Shown: piece by piece, positions 25,622-34,353 of the stretch
Layout: every line of letters starts with the position of its first letter
Numbering within the stretch: position 1 is the first letter of the stretch
NCBI GenBank assembly: GCA_045534635.1
Contig: JAZSKB010000011.1
Span: 1 to 64,000 of the forward strand
Direction: 5' to 3'
Origin: UBA1205 sp045534635
Lineage (GTDB): Bacteria > Bacteroidota > Bacteroidia > Bacteroidales > WCHB1-69
Length of the DNA: 64,000 bases
Notes under the pieces: model-generated
What the model saw: the letters and a program-made list of their open reading frames with translations, nothing else
Databases searched by the model: none
Told to the model about the DNA's origin: nothing
Program-made: the position numbers and the translations under genes

Positions 25622-26602
25622 ATGAAAAGGATAGTTTTTATATTTGTAGTTGGTTATCTTTTGTCGGGATGTGTTACCAAACAAAAATACACAGAATGTA
25701 CTAATGATTTACAATATTGTACAATGGAGAAGAATAGATTGGCAACTCAAAATTTGGATTTGCAAAATCAAGTTACCGAATTGGAAGCTGCTAAATCAAT
25801 GTTAACTCAAAAAGTAGAAAAATTACAAGAAGATACCACAATGTTAGGTCGCTTAAATAGAGAACTTAACGATAATTTGCAACTTTTGCAAAAAAATTAT
25901 GATGACTTGTCTTCAGCGTACAAAGCGATGAATATTGGCAATCAAAAAGAATCAGAAATGATGTTGAATCGTTTAAAAGAAGCACAATCAACATTAGATG
26001 CAAAAGAAAAACAGTTGAAACAATTGTCAGCAGATTTGGACAAAAAAACACAAGATTTAGCGGAACAACAAGCCAAATTGAACGAATTGCAAGCCATTTT
26101 GGACAAAAAAGATGCTGATGTATTAGCATTAAAAGAAAAAATCAAAAAGGCTTTGAAAGGTTTTGAGGGTAGTGGTTTGCTTGTAACCGAAAAAAATGGA
26201 AAAGTATATGTTTCTATGGACGAAAAATTGCTTTTCGCAAGTGGTAAATTTACTATAGACCAACAAGGTGAAGCCGCTTTGAAAGAATTGGCAAAAGTTT
26301 TAGAAAGTGATACTTCTATAAATGTTATGGTTGAAGGTCATACGGATAATGTTCCTTTCAATGCGGCGAGTACCGCTCAAATTCGTGATAATTGGGATTT
26401 GAGTGTTATGAGAGCAACGACTGTTGTTAAAACAATTCTTGCCGCTGGAAAAAATATTGCTCCAAATCGATTAACTGCATCTGGTAGAGGAGAATATATG
26501 CCATTAGATTTTGACGATACCAAAGAGGCTCGTGCAAAAAATCGTAGAACAGAAATTATTCTTACACCAAATTTAGACGCATTGTTTGATATTTTACAAT
26601 AA
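25622..26602 (+). CDS. OmpA-family lipoprotein with a coiled coil
   Basis: From the ATG at 25622 this is a 326-residue protein. The signal ends in the lipobox LSGC at residue 17. A frame extending 48 residues upstream exists but is Lys/Asn-rich, has no signal and overlaps the promoter. Residues 25-175 are a continuous heptad coiled coil (LEAAKSMLTQKVEKLQED and similar). The OmpA C-terminal domain follows at about 205-320, with VEGHTDNVPFN and the RTEI segment near its end that bind meso-diaminopimelate in peptidoglycan. It probably tethers the outer membrane to the cell wall. The thioesterase and a 3-TM protein follow closely. Confidence 0.88.
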   Translation: MKRIVFIFVVGYLLSGCVTKQKYTECTNDLQYCTMEKNRLATQNLDLQNQVTELEAAKSMLTQKVEKLQEDTTMLGRLNRELNDNLQLLQKNYDDLSSAYKAMNIGNQKESEMMLNRLKEAQSTLDAKEKQLKQLSADLDKKTQDLAEQQAKLNELQAILDKKDADVLALKEKIKKALKGFEGSGLLVTEKNGKVYVSMDEKLLFASGKFTIDQQGEAALKELAKVLESDTSINVMVEGHTDNVPFNAASTAQIRDNWDLSVMRATTVVKTILAAGKNIAPNRLTASGRGEYMPLDFDDTKEARAKNRRTEIILTPNLDALFDILQ

Positions 26603-26608
26603 ATAAAT

Positions 26609-26989
26609 ATGGATTCCAAACTTCAAATTGGTATTATAGGCGAAAATCAATTGATTGTTGCTGAAAAAGATACAGCAAAATCTTTTGGTTCTGGGCTTTT
26701 AGAAGTATTTGCAACGCCAGCAATGATAAATATGATGGAAAATACTGCACATAAAAGTGTTGCAGATTTTCTACCAGAAGGTACCTCTACCGTTGGCACT
26801 CATGTAGATGTTGCTCATATTAAAGCAACCCCTATGGGTATGATTGTGCGTTGTTGTAGCAAACTTGTTGCAATAGATGGACGTAAACTTACCTTTCAAG
26901 TAGAAGCCTATGACGATTCAGGAAAAATAGGAGAGGGTACACATACCAGATTTATAATTGATATTCAGAAATTTATGAGTAAATTGTAG
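26609..26989 (+). CDS. Hotdog-fold thioesterase, FlK-like
   Basis: A 126-residue single-domain hotdog protein resembling the fluoroacetyl-CoA thioesterase (FlK) family: ATPAMINMMENTAH at about 35-48 covers the central helix with the catalytic Thr/Glu region, and VGTHVDVAHIKATPMG at about 61-76 contains the conserved His. The family hydrolyses short-chain acyl-CoA esters; most members act as general thioesterases and not on fluoroacetate. The gene starts 6 nt after the OmpA-type gene and ends 5 nt before the next, so it is co-transcribed with envelope genes, for reasons not visible. Confidence 0.8.
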   Translation: MDSKLQIGIIGENQLIVAEKDTAKSFGSGLLEVFATPAMINMMENTAHKSVADFLPEGTSTVGTHVDVAHIKATPMGMIVRCCSKLVAIDGRKLTFQVEAYDDSGKIGEGTHTRFIIDIQKFMSKL

Positions 26990-26994
26990 TAATT

Positions 26995-27276
26995 ATGGAT
27001 ACTTTTTCAATCAGTACGATATGTGAGGTTTTAATGTTGGTTTGTTTTGCTTTTAGTTGGCCTATCTCCATAATAAAAGCATTGAAAACAAAAATTGTAG
27101 CAGGAAAAAGTCCGCTATTTATGATTGTTATTATTACTGGTTATCTTATGGGGATTATCCACAAAATACTATCTGGTTTCGATTGGGTTACTTATTTATA
27201 TATGTTCAATACTTTGATAGTTAGCACCGATTTGTTTCTTTATTTTTACTATACTTCAAAGAATAAGGTAAATTAA
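26995..27276 (+). CDS. Three-TM PQ-loop/SemiSWEET-like protein
   Basis: A 93-residue protein with three hydrophobic segments (about 8-25, 42-60 and 64-85), the topology of bacterial SemiSWEET half-transporters. The segment SWPISIIKALKTKIVAGKSPLF at about 21-42 sits where PQ-loop proteins have FPQ followed by a basic stretch and a KS pair, although the Gln of the PQ pair is Ile here. It could be a small-solute carrier acting as a dimer or a related membrane protein without transport. Its 3' end overlaps the convergent HAD gene by 4 nt. Confidence 0.55.
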   Translation: MDTFSISTICEVLMLVCFAFSWPISIIKALKTKIVAGKSPLFMIVIITGYLMGIIHKILSGFDWVTYLYMFNTLIVSTDLFLYFYYTSKNKVN

Positions 27277-27929
27277 TTATTTTTCAGTATATCAATTATT
27301 TCCATTGGTTTTTGAATAATAAAATCTGCTTGAGCATTTTTTAATTCTGTTTTATTTCTGTATCCCCACAAAACACCGATTGCTTGCATTTGGGCATTGT
27401 GGGCGGTGAGGATATCTACATTGCTATCCCCGACAAATATTCCATCTTGAGGAGATAATTGGAAATTTTGCAATATATCAATAATAATTTGAGGGTTAGG
27501 TTTTATAGCTCTTTGAGGAATTTGTCCCAAAATAATATCAAAAGAAATAGTTGGAAAGAAATGTTCTACAATTGATACTGTTGCTTCGTGCATTTTGTTG
27601 GAAGCAACTGCCAATAGCATATTTTGGTTTTTCAGTTGTTGGAGCGTATCTACTATCCCATCAAATGGATGAGTTGTATCATATTGATGTTGAGAGTAAT
27701 ATAATAGAAAATCGTTAAGAATATGTGTGAATTTCTCTGTAGAATGAATTGTTTGAGGCACTGCTTTTTTTATTAGATTGGTAACTCCATTTCCTACAAA
27801 TTGTCTATAATTGTTGATAGGATAAGTCGGAAGTTGATGTTTTTGCAATACATAATTGACACTATTTGCCAAATCATCTAAAGTGTATAACAAAGTGCCG
27901 TCAAGGTCAAAAATAATTAAAGGTCTCAT
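27273..27929 (-). CDS. HAD hydrolase, phosphoglycolate-phosphatase-like
   Basis: A 218-residue HAD-superfamily phosphatase. Motif I is FDLDGTLL at residues 6-13 and the metal-binding motif IV is GDSNVDILTA near residue 165; a helical cap lies between them (NSVNYVLQKHQ and onward), as in the Gph/PGP group. It may clear 2-phosphoglycolate or act on a related phosphate ester. I chose the ATG at 27929, directly before MRPLIIFDLDG; the frame continues upstream for 48 residues but passes through a perfect -7 promoter box. With that promoter the mRNA would be leaderless or nearly so. Confidence 0.87.
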   Translation of the reverse strand: MRPLIIFDLDGTLLYTLDDLANSVNYVLQKHQLPTYPINNYRQFVGNGVTNLIKKAVPQTIHSTEKFTHILNDFLLYYSQHQYDTTHPFDGIVDTLQQLKNQNMLLAVASNKMHEATVSIVEHFFPTISFDIILGQIPQRAIKPNPQIIIDILQNFQLSPQDGIFVGDSNVDILTAHNAQMQAIGVLWGYRNKTELKNAQADFIIQKPMEIIDILKNN

Positions 27930-27933
27930 AATG

Positions 27934-27941
27934 CAAAGATA
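27934..27941 (-). promoter_or_regulatory. Promoter of the HAD gene, giving a near-leaderless mRNA
   Basis: TATCTTTG on the minus strand ends only 4 nt before the ATG at 27929. Since transcription normally starts a few nucleotides after this box, the message would begin at or next to the start codon. Confidence 0.65.
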
Positions 27942-28037
27942 GCATTTTTTGATATAAGATAAAGAGGATACGATAAATTCAACTGAGAAAGTATAAAAAA
28001 TCCCTATTATTAGGGATAAAATTATTAAAAAAATGTG

Positions 28038-28055
28038 TTTATTTTTGCAAATAAA
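28038..28055 (+). promoter_or_regulatory. feoAB promoter with an overlapping inverted repeat
   Basis: TATTTTTG at 28040-28047 matches the -7 consensus. TTTATTT and AAATAAA around a TTGC spacer form a perfect inverted repeat across the box, a possible operator, although chance is likely in such AT-rich DNA. Confidence 0.5.
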
Positions 28056-28097
28056 TATCAAAGAGATTAGCATTATAAAAAAAATAAATAATATTTG

Positions 28098-30488
28098 ATG
28101 GAAAGTGTTGTAAATAAGATTGATGAGAATCTATTGACATTGGCGGATATTTCCACTGGCAATCGTTGTATGATAGTCAAATTGCATGGGCATGGAGGAT
28201 TTCGACATCGGATATTAGAGATGGGCTTTATAAAAGGAGAAATAGTGGAAGTGATAAAAAATGCTCCATTACAAGACCCTATCGAATACAAGGTTATGGG
28301 TACACATATATCGTTGCGACGTAGCGAAGCCACTCAAATAGAAGTAGTTTCTCTTGAAGAAGATGCTCATCATGATTATTTGTATAATGGCACATTGACT
28401 ATACAAGAACATATAGCCCAAGAAGTGGCACAAAGACAAAAGAAAATAGTTGTTGCTTTGGTGGGCAATTCCAATTGTGGTAAAACCTCTTTTTTTAATT
28501 TTACTACAGGAATGCACGAAAAAGTGGGGAATTATAGTGGCGTTACCGTTGATTCAAAAGTTGGTATTTTCAATCATAAGGGTTATGAAATTCATTTGAC
28601 TGATTTGCCCGGAACATATTCACTTACAGAATATACACCAGAGGAAATTTATGTGAGAGATTTTTTATCAAATCATCATCCCGATGTAGTTCTTAATATA
28701 GTTGATGCTGGAAATTTAGAAAGAAATCTTTTTTTGACAACACAACTCATAGACCAAAATATGAGAATGGTCGTCGCTTTGAATATGTATGATGAATTTG
28801 AAAAAACAGGTAATATTCTTAATTACAATAAATTATCATCAATGCTTTATTTTCCAATATTGCCATTGGTGGCAAAAACAGGAAAAGGAATTGAAAATGT
28901 GTTGGATAATATTATTGATGTATATGAAAATGATTTAGTTAAATCGAAACACATACACATCAATTATGGCAACGATGTAGAAGAAGCCATTAAAAGTTTA
29001 AACGAATTGCTTAAAAAAAATGATAATGTTGGTTATTTGCCACATAGTCGTTATTTGTCACTCAAATTGTTGGAAAATGATTCGGTGATAAATAAGGAAA
29101 TTTCTAATATGTCCAATTACGATGAGATTTTAAAAACAGCCTCTTTTTATCGACAAAAAATAGAAAAAGCATACAAAGATGACATTACGGTTGTAATTTC
29201 TGATTTAAAATATGGCTTTATTCGTGGTGCATTGAATGAAACCTTGAAAGTGAACAATAATCAACAAAGAAAATCTGCTTATGATTTAGATAAAATACTG
29301 ACTAATAAATGGTTAGGTTTTCCTATTTTGATGATATTCATTTGGTTGATATTTCAAGGGACATTTACTATTGGAGCCTATCCTCAACAATGGTTAGAAA
29401 ATGGAGTAGCTTGGCTAAGTCATATTTTGCGAGGGATAATTCCTGCGGGAATTTGGGCAGATATGCTTATTGATGGAGTAATTGCTGGTGTTGGTGGGGT
29501 GTTGATTTTTTTGCCTAACATACTGATTTTGTTTGTATTTATATCTATTTTAGAAGATACAGGTTATATGGTAAGAGCCGCATTTATTATGGATAAAATT
29601 ATGCATATTTTTGGTTTGCATGGCAAATCGTTTATCCCTTATGTTATTGGTTTTGGTTGTAGTGTTCCTGCGATAATGGCTACACGAACATTAGAAAATC
29701 ATCGCGACCGTATTTTAACGGTTTGTACAATTCCTTTTATGTCTTGTTCGGCACGTTTGCCGGTTTATACTTTGTTTGTTTCGGCGTTTTTCGATAGTTA
29801 TCAAGGTTTAGTGCTTATGAGTCTTTATCTTGTGGGTATTTTAGTGGCAATGCTTACTTCTTCTTTGATGAGTAAAACTATTTTCAAAAAGACTTTTGGG
29901 CATTTTGTTATGGAATTGCCTCCATATCGTATTCCGACTTTGAGAAATACGCTTATTCATATATGGTCACGAACATCTATGTATCTTAAAAAAATGGGAA
30001 CTATTATTTTGTTGGCTTCTCTTATTATTTGGGGATTGACTTATTTCCCTCGTCATGATAAAAATACAGATAATTTAACAAAACAATCTTATATTGAACA
30101 AATTGGGCATATTGTAGAACCAGTTATAAAACCTTTGGGATTTGATTGGAAAATGGGAGTTAGTTTGTTGACAGGATTGGCAGCAAAAGAAATTGTTGTT
30201 TCCTCATTAGGCATTCTTTATATGAATGATGAACCTATTGATGAAGAAAATTTATCTTTACAAAAAGCCTTGCAAAATGTGAAAACTGTTGATGATAAGC
30301 CTATTACTCCATTAACCGCATATAGTTTTCTTTTGTTTATTTTGTTGTATTTCCCTTGTATTGCAACCATTACCGCTATTTGGAAAGAAATTGGATACAA
30401 ATGGATGATTTTCACTATTGTTTATACGATTTTTTTGGCTTGGATAGTTGCATTTGCTGTTTTTCAAATAGGTAGTTTGTTTTTGTAA
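28098..30488 (+). CDS. feoB: FeoA-FeoB fusion ferrous iron transporter
   Basis: A 796-residue protein that joins FeoA and FeoB. Residues 10-85 are the SH3-like FeoA domain (GHGGFRHRILEMGFIKGE, SLRRSEATQIEV). The GTPase domain follows with G1 GNSNCGKTS at about 123-131, G3 DLPGTYSL, and G4-like NMYDE (in place of the usual NMxD). The C-terminal part has the Gate/core signature repeats (FGCSVPAIMATRTL with a conserved Cys, and the GKEIVV-like AAKEIVVSSLG) across about ten TM helices. It imports Fe2+ across the inner membrane, typical of anoxic habitats. I prefer the ATG at 28098 to the TTG three bases earlier. Confidence 0.97.
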   Translation: MESVVNKIDENLLTLADISTGNRCMIVKLHGHGGFRHRILEMGFIKGEIVEVIKNAPLQDPIEYKVMGTHISLRRSEATQIEVVSLEEDAHHDYLYNGTLTIQEHIAQEVAQRQKKIVVALVGNSNCGKTSFFNFTTGMHEKVGNYSGVTVDSKVGIFNHKGYEIHLTDLPGTYSLTEYTPEEIYVRDFLSNHHPDVVLNIVDAGNLERNLFLTTQLIDQNMRMVVALNMYDEFEKTGNILNYNKLSSMLYFPILPLVAKTGKGIENVLDNIIDVYENDLVKSKHIHINYGNDVEEAIKSLNELLKKNDNVGYLPHSRYLSLKLLENDSVINKEISNMSNYDEILKTASFYRQKIEKAYKDDITVVISDLKYGFIRGALNETLKVNNNQQRKSAYDLDKILTNKWLGFPILMIFIWLIFQGTFTIGAYPQQWLENGVAWLSHILRGIIPAGIWADMLIDGVIAGVGGVLIFLPNILILFVFISILEDTGYMVRAAFIMDKIMHIFGLHGKSFIPYVIGFGCSVPAIMATRTLENHRDRILTVCTIPFMSCSARLPVYTLFVSAFFDSYQGLVLMSLYLVGILVAMLTSSLMSKTIFKKTFGHFVMELPPYRIPTLRNTLIHIWSRTSMYLKKMGTIILLASLIIWGLTYFPRHDKNTDNLTKQSYIEQIGHIVEPVIKPLGFDWKMGVSLLTGLAAKEIVVSSLGILYMNDEPIDEENLSLQKALQNVKTVDDKPITPLTAYSFLLFILLYFPCIATITAIWKEIGYKWMIFTIVYTIFLAWIVAFAVFQIGSLFL

Positions 30489-30496
30489 GAAAAGAT

Positions 30497-30532
30497 AAAA
30501 AAAGTACCCAACAAGGATTGCTTATTGGGCAC
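30497..30532 (-). terminator. Terminator of tRNA-Ser
   Basis: On the minus strand 12-nt arms (GTGCCCAATAAG with CTTGTTGGGTAC) pair through two G-U wobbles around a 5-nt loop, followed by a run of seven U residues. It lies 29 nt after the tRNA 3' end. Confidence 0.8.
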
Positions 30533-30560
30533 ATACCAACCTAAAAAACTAAGAATACTG

Positions 30561-30645
30561 CGGAGAGAGAGGGATTCGAACCCCCGGAGCTGTTACACTC
30601 AACGGTTTTCAAGACCGCCGCAATCGACCACTCTGCCATCTCTCC
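30561..30645 (-). tRNA. tRNA-Ser(UGA)
   Basis: An 85-nt class II tRNA. Acceptor arms GGAGAGA and TCTCTCC pair perfectly, with discriminator G. The anticodon stem GCGGT/ACCGT holds the loop CTTGAAA, so the anticodon is UGA reading UCA and related Ser codons. The variable arm is long, as in serine tRNAs, and the T arm carries GGTTCGAAT. The terminal CCA is not encoded. Confidence 0.97.
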
Positions 30646-30649
30646 GATG

Positions 30650-30657
30650 CAAAAGTA
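30650..30657 (-). promoter_or_regulatory. tRNA-Ser promoter
   Basis: TACTTTTG on the minus strand matches TAnnTTTG and ends 5 nt before the mature tRNA 5' end, so there is almost no leader to process. Confidence 0.65.
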
Positions 30658-30810
30658 TAAAAAAAATGTTTACTATCGCCATTTTTATAAAAAAAATAAT
30701 TTCTCTAATAATCAATACTATACAATTATTTTAATCGATTTTTGACAAAAATTAACCCAAAACAACTGTTTTATTTGGAATGAAAATGCAGTAAAAATTA
30801 TAAAAAGTGC

Positions 30811-30818
30811 TATCTTTG
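30811..30818 (+). promoter_or_regulatory. Promoter of the peptide-ABC ATPase gene
   Basis: TATCTTTG matches the -7 consensus perfectly; no -33 TTG is obvious. It overlaps an upstream in-frame ATG at 30807 and so supports the start at 30837. Confidence 0.65.
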
Positions 30819-30836
30819 CAACTTAATAATACGACA

Positions 30837-32558
30837 ATGGACAAACAACCCATATTAACAGTTAAAGATTTGAGTATTACATTTATAAATAAAAAACAGC
30901 GTTTTACTGCTGTTGAAAATTTGTCGTTTACTTTGTACAAGGGAGAATCTTTGGGGGTTGTGGGCGAGTCGGGGTCTGGTAAATCGGTCTCTATGTTGTC
31001 TATTATGCGTTTGTTTTCTGAAAAAAAAGTTCAATATAAAGGGGAAATTTTATTTCATCATCAAGGGAAAACTATCAATTTATTAGCATTGAAAGAAAAG
31101 CAAATAAGGCATTTTCGAGGAAATAACATTGCTATGATTTTCCAAGAGCCGATGACTTCATTAAATCCTTCTATGCGTTGTGGCGCTCAACTTATGGAGA
31201 TTTTGCAATTGCATAAAAAAATGAACAAATCAGAAGCCAAAAAAAGAACATTAGAATTATTTGAAGAAGTTTTACTTCCTGATGTTCAAAAAGCATTTCG
31301 TGCTTATCCCCACCAAATTTCTGGAGGTCAAAAACAAAGGGTGATGATTGCCATGGCTATGGCTTGCAATCCAGATATTCTTATTGCAGATGAACCTACA
31401 ACAGCATTAGATGTTACTGTGCAAAAAACGATTATTGAATTAATGAAATCTTTGCAACAGAAACACAATATGAGCATTATTTTTATAACACATGATTTGG
31501 GGGTTGTTGCTCAAATTGCTCAAAATGTGCTTGTTATGTATAAAGGCAATTTGGTAGAAACTGGAAATGCACGAGATTTATTTGAACAGCCACAACATGT
31601 ATATACAAAAGGTTTGTTGGCTTGTAGGGTGCCTACAAAATATCGATTGAAACAATTGCCAACGGTTGCCGATTTTTTACAACTAAAAGACGATAAGCAA
31701 AATGTTGATATTCATATCATTGACAAAGATGCTTATGATGAAGAAATAAAGAAAATATTGGCAAATCCTCCTATTATGAGGGTAAACAATTTGTGTAAAA
31801 AATATCCATTACCTAAAAAATTATTTGCAAAACAATCTTATTTTGAGGCAGTTCGTGGGGTAAGTTTTGATGTTTACCAAGGTGAAACTTTGGGTTTAGT
31901 AGGGGAGTCGGGTTGTGGAAAAACCACTTTAGGACGATTGTTATTGCGTTTGATAGAACCTACTTCTGGTAGCATATTTTACAAAAATACAGATATTTGT
32001 TCGCTTGCTCCTGACAAAATGCGGGCTTTGAGAAAAGAAATTCAGATTATTTTTCAAGACCCTTATTCTTCGCTCAATCCGAGATATACTGTTGGTAATG
32101 CTATTGTTGAACCTATGCGATTGCATAATATTGGTGTCAACGATGCTCAAAGAAAAGAAATGGTATTGGATTTATTAGACAAAGTGAATTTATTGCCTAA
32201 ACATTTTTATGCTTATCCTCACGAATTTTCTGGAGGACAACGGCAAAGAATTTGTATTGCAAGAGCGTTGGCTTTGCAACCGAAATTTCTTATTTGTGAT
32301 GAATCGGTTTCTGCTTTAGATGTTTCGGTGCAAGCTCAAGTTTTAAATTTGTTAAATAAATTGAAACAAGAACTCAATTTAACATATATTTTTATCTCTC
32401 ACGATTTATCTGTTGTGAAATTTATGGCTCATCGGGTTATGGTGATGAAAAGTGGTGAAATTCAAGAAATTAATACTGCAGATGATTTGTATGCTCATCC
32501 GCAATCGCCTTATACTAAAGAATTAATTGCGGCAATTCCAAATATTTCTTTCAAATAA
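30837..32558 (+). CDS. Fused double ATPase of a peptide-type ABC importer
   Basis: A 573-residue protein with two complete ABC cassettes in tandem, equivalent to DppD and DppF joined (as in YejF or GsiA). Cassette 1 has Walker A GESGSGKS near residue 45 and signature ISGGQKQR; cassette 2 has GESGCGKT and FSGGQRQR. Both have ADEPT or CDESV Walker B regions and QEPMTSLNP/QDPYSSLNPR Q-loops characteristic of the oligopeptide/nickel family. No permease or substrate-binding protein gene is adjacent, so partners must lie elsewhere. An alternative ATG at 30807 is disfavoured by the promoter. Confidence 0.93.
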   Translation: MDKQPILTVKDLSITFINKKQRFTAVENLSFTLYKGESLGVVGESGSGKSVSMLSIMRLFSEKKVQYKGEILFHHQGKTINLLALKEKQIRHFRGNNIAMIFQEPMTSLNPSMRCGAQLMEILQLHKKMNKSEAKKRTLELFEEVLLPDVQKAFRAYPHQISGGQKQRVMIAMAMACNPDILIADEPTTALDVTVQKTIIELMKSLQQKHNMSIIFITHDLGVVAQIAQNVLVMYKGNLVETGNARDLFEQPQHVYTKGLLACRVPTKYRLKQLPTVADFLQLKDDKQNVDIHIIDKDAYDEEIKKILANPPIMRVNNLCKKYPLPKKLFAKQSYFEAVRGVSFDVYQGETLGLVGESGCGKTTLGRLLLRLIEPTSGSIFYKNTDICSLAPDKMRALRKEIQIIFQDPYSSLNPRYTVGNAIVEPMRLHNIGVNDAQRKEMVLDLLDKVNLLPKHFYAYPHEFSGGQRQRICIARALALQPKFLICDESVSALDVSVQAQVLNLLNKLKQELNLTYIFISHDLSVVKFMAHRVMVMKSGEIQEINTADDLYAHPQSPYTKELIAAIPNISFK

Positions 32559-32594
32559 TTTTCCCCAAACATCATTGCTTTTGTGTTTTCTCTC

Positions 32595-32652
32595 GGTGTC
32601 TGAGCCTGTCGAAGAAACCTGAAAACGTGTTCAGGCAGATTTGCAATCCGCC
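32595..32652. repeat. Dispersed repeat island (CTGAGCCTGTCGAAG plus palindrome)
   Basis: GGTGTCTGAGCCTGTCGAAG at 32595-32614 repeats the words at 113 and 161. Twenty bases later GGCAGATT and AATCCGCC form an imperfect inverted repeat around TGC (32634-32652). The stretch is clearly richer in GC than nearby DNA. It is probably a remnant of small dispersed intergenic repeats. Confidence 0.6.
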
Positions 32653-32710
32653 TACGTTGAGAATAAGCATTTGTAATACGCAAAAAAGTATAATTACTTT
32701 CGATAGTATT

Positions 32711-32747
32711 TATAAAAATAGGGTGCATACTTTATGCACCCCCTATT
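32711..32747 (-). terminator. Terminator of the fabG-to-dipeptidase operon
   Basis: AATAGGGTGCAT pairs with ATGCACCC and TATT with a two-base bulge; on the minus strand a U-rich stretch follows. It lies about 20 nt after the C69 dipeptidase stop and may also stop the ABC ATPase transcript arriving from the other side. Confidence 0.75.
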
Positions 32748-32766
32748 ATTTATTCAGATAAATAAA

Positions 32767-34347
32767 TTACCATTTTTCATCGTATTGGGTCCAAATTTCA
32801 TCACCTAAATCCCACGCTAATTTCAAAGCGATATTTGCTTGTTCAATAGTATATTTGGTAAGAAAATCTATAGTTTTTGCAGTTTTCTTTTCGTTGTAAA
32901 TACTTAAAGCCTGATTTTCTATATTTTTTTGGTTATCAATTAATTGTTTTTGGAAAGGTTTCCAAGTATTTTCAACATTTTTCCTCATATCCCCCCAACG
33001 TTGAGCGGCGAGCGTACCCACTCGATTGAAAGCCCACCAAGCCGCCTCGCGACTAAATCCAGTTTTTCGTCCGCAATTTTTGTAAGGAGCAGGTCCGTCA
33101 GAAACAGACGCATATATTGGAACATATACCGAAGAGGCTACGTTGTCTAAAGCAAACCAAACAAGTCCACCGATTTCATCAGGAAGCCAATTTCTGCATT
33201 GTATAATAGTGGCGTAAACTGTAAATCGTACAGCGATAGCCCTTTCCCCATATTGATGCCATCCACCATTGATTTTATGCAATTTGAGTTCGTCAACTCC
33301 CATAAAAGGATTTGCCAAAGGAGAAATAACGTTTTTTCCACTATCGTTAGCCACAGTGATATTTTTTCTCATATCGTAAGGCGTACCTTCGTAATAATCT
33401 TTAAAAACATTCATCATGGATTCTAAAGATACGGGTTTATCTGGTTTAACAGAGAAAGGATAGTTTTCGGCATTGGGGTCTAAATTGAGTGAAGGTGCTA
33501 AAAGATTGTAAACTCTCCATTCTCTTCTTCTGCAAGCAAGCATAGTTCTGCTTTCAGGGGCGTAAACATAGCAGAAAACAAAAGGTTCACCATCTTTCCA
33601 CCAGCCGTATTCTTTTGCTAAAGAAAAAATATTGTCAGAAACTAAAAAATTAGCGGTATCGTTGATATTAATTTCTTTGATAGTACTTGCGTTTGCATTT
33701 ACGGCGATATGGTCATCAGGAACACGTTGAGCCGCCCATACTGCTCCTTTTTTTCCTTTTCCAGGACCATAAATTTCTAAATGCCAAACTTCGTTCTTAT
33801 CGGCAATAGTCAAACATTCTCCAGCATCAATCCAGCCATATTCTTTGAGTAATTTTCCTGCAATATTGATAGCCTCTCTTGCGTTGGCTGCTCTTTGTAA
33901 CATAAGCGTGCAAAGACGTTGACAATCAATAAGTCCGTTGTCGGATTGTAATTCTTTTCTACCTCCAATAGTAGATTCTCCAATGCCGACTTGTTTTTCG
34001 TTCATACAAGGATATGCAGTATTTACAAAAGCATAAGTATGAGCCACTTGTGGAATTGTGCCAATACTATCATTACGATAAGAAGGCATTTTTGTTGTGT
34101 TGCACCATAAACGTTTGTACATTGTAATGGTTTCTCCTTGTTTATGATTTTGTGCAGGTACTAATGTTAAATTTGTTCTTGAACGATGGCTATCGTCGGT
34201 ATGGGAAGTGCGAACAGAACCATCATCAGTGGCGTTTTTTCCCATAGTGATGGTTGTACATTCATCGTTGAAATCAGGATAAGTTTGTGCAGAAATATTT
34301 GTGATAGCACAAGAAAATACTAAGTAAAATAAAAATCGAAAATTCAT
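32767..34347 (-). CDS. C69-family dipeptidase, exported
   Basis: A 526-residue Ntn-type peptidase of family C69 (U34). A signal peptide (residues 1-20) is followed by the catalytic motif ECTTITMGKNATDDGSV at about 29-45, whose Cys is the nucleophile. Further family motifs are GIGESTIGGRKEL and WIDAGECLTIAD, and a WAFNRVGTLAAQRWGDM block near the C-terminus. Family members release dipeptides from the N-terminus of oligopeptides, so this one should serve peptide feeding in the periplasm or at the surface. It starts 7 nt after the regulator gene and is the last gene of the operon. Confidence 0.92.
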   Translation of the reverse strand: MNFRFLFYLVFSCAITNISAQTYPDFNDECTTITMGKNATDDGSVRTSHTDDSHRSRTNLTLVPAQNHKQGETITMYKRLWCNTTKMPSYRNDSIGTIPQVAHTYAFVNTAYPCMNEKQVGIGESTIGGRKELQSDNGLIDCQRLCTLMLQRAANAREAINIAGKLLKEYGWIDAGECLTIADKNEVWHLEIYGPGKGKKGAVWAAQRVPDDHIAVNANASTIKEININDTANFLVSDNIFSLAKEYGWWKDGEPFVFCYVYAPESRTMLACRRREWRVYNLLAPSLNLDPNAENYPFSVKPDKPVSLESMMNVFKDYYEGTPYDMRKNITVANDSGKNVISPLANPFMGVDELKLHKINGGWHQYGERAIAVRFTVYATIIQCRNWLPDEIGGLVWFALDNVASSVYVPIYASVSDGPAPYKNCGRKTGFSREAAWWAFNRVGTLAAQRWGDMRKNVENTWKPFQKQLIDNQKNIENQALSIYNEKKTAKTIDFLTKYTIEQANIALKLAWDLGDEIWTQYDEKW

Positions 34348-34353
34348 TTGAAA

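Noticed and set aside
30489..30836. Possible additional tRNA or small RNA next to tRNA-Ser
   Set aside because: Only the tRNA, its promoter, its terminator and the ABC-gene promoter can be supported; the remaining bases show no stable structure by eye.
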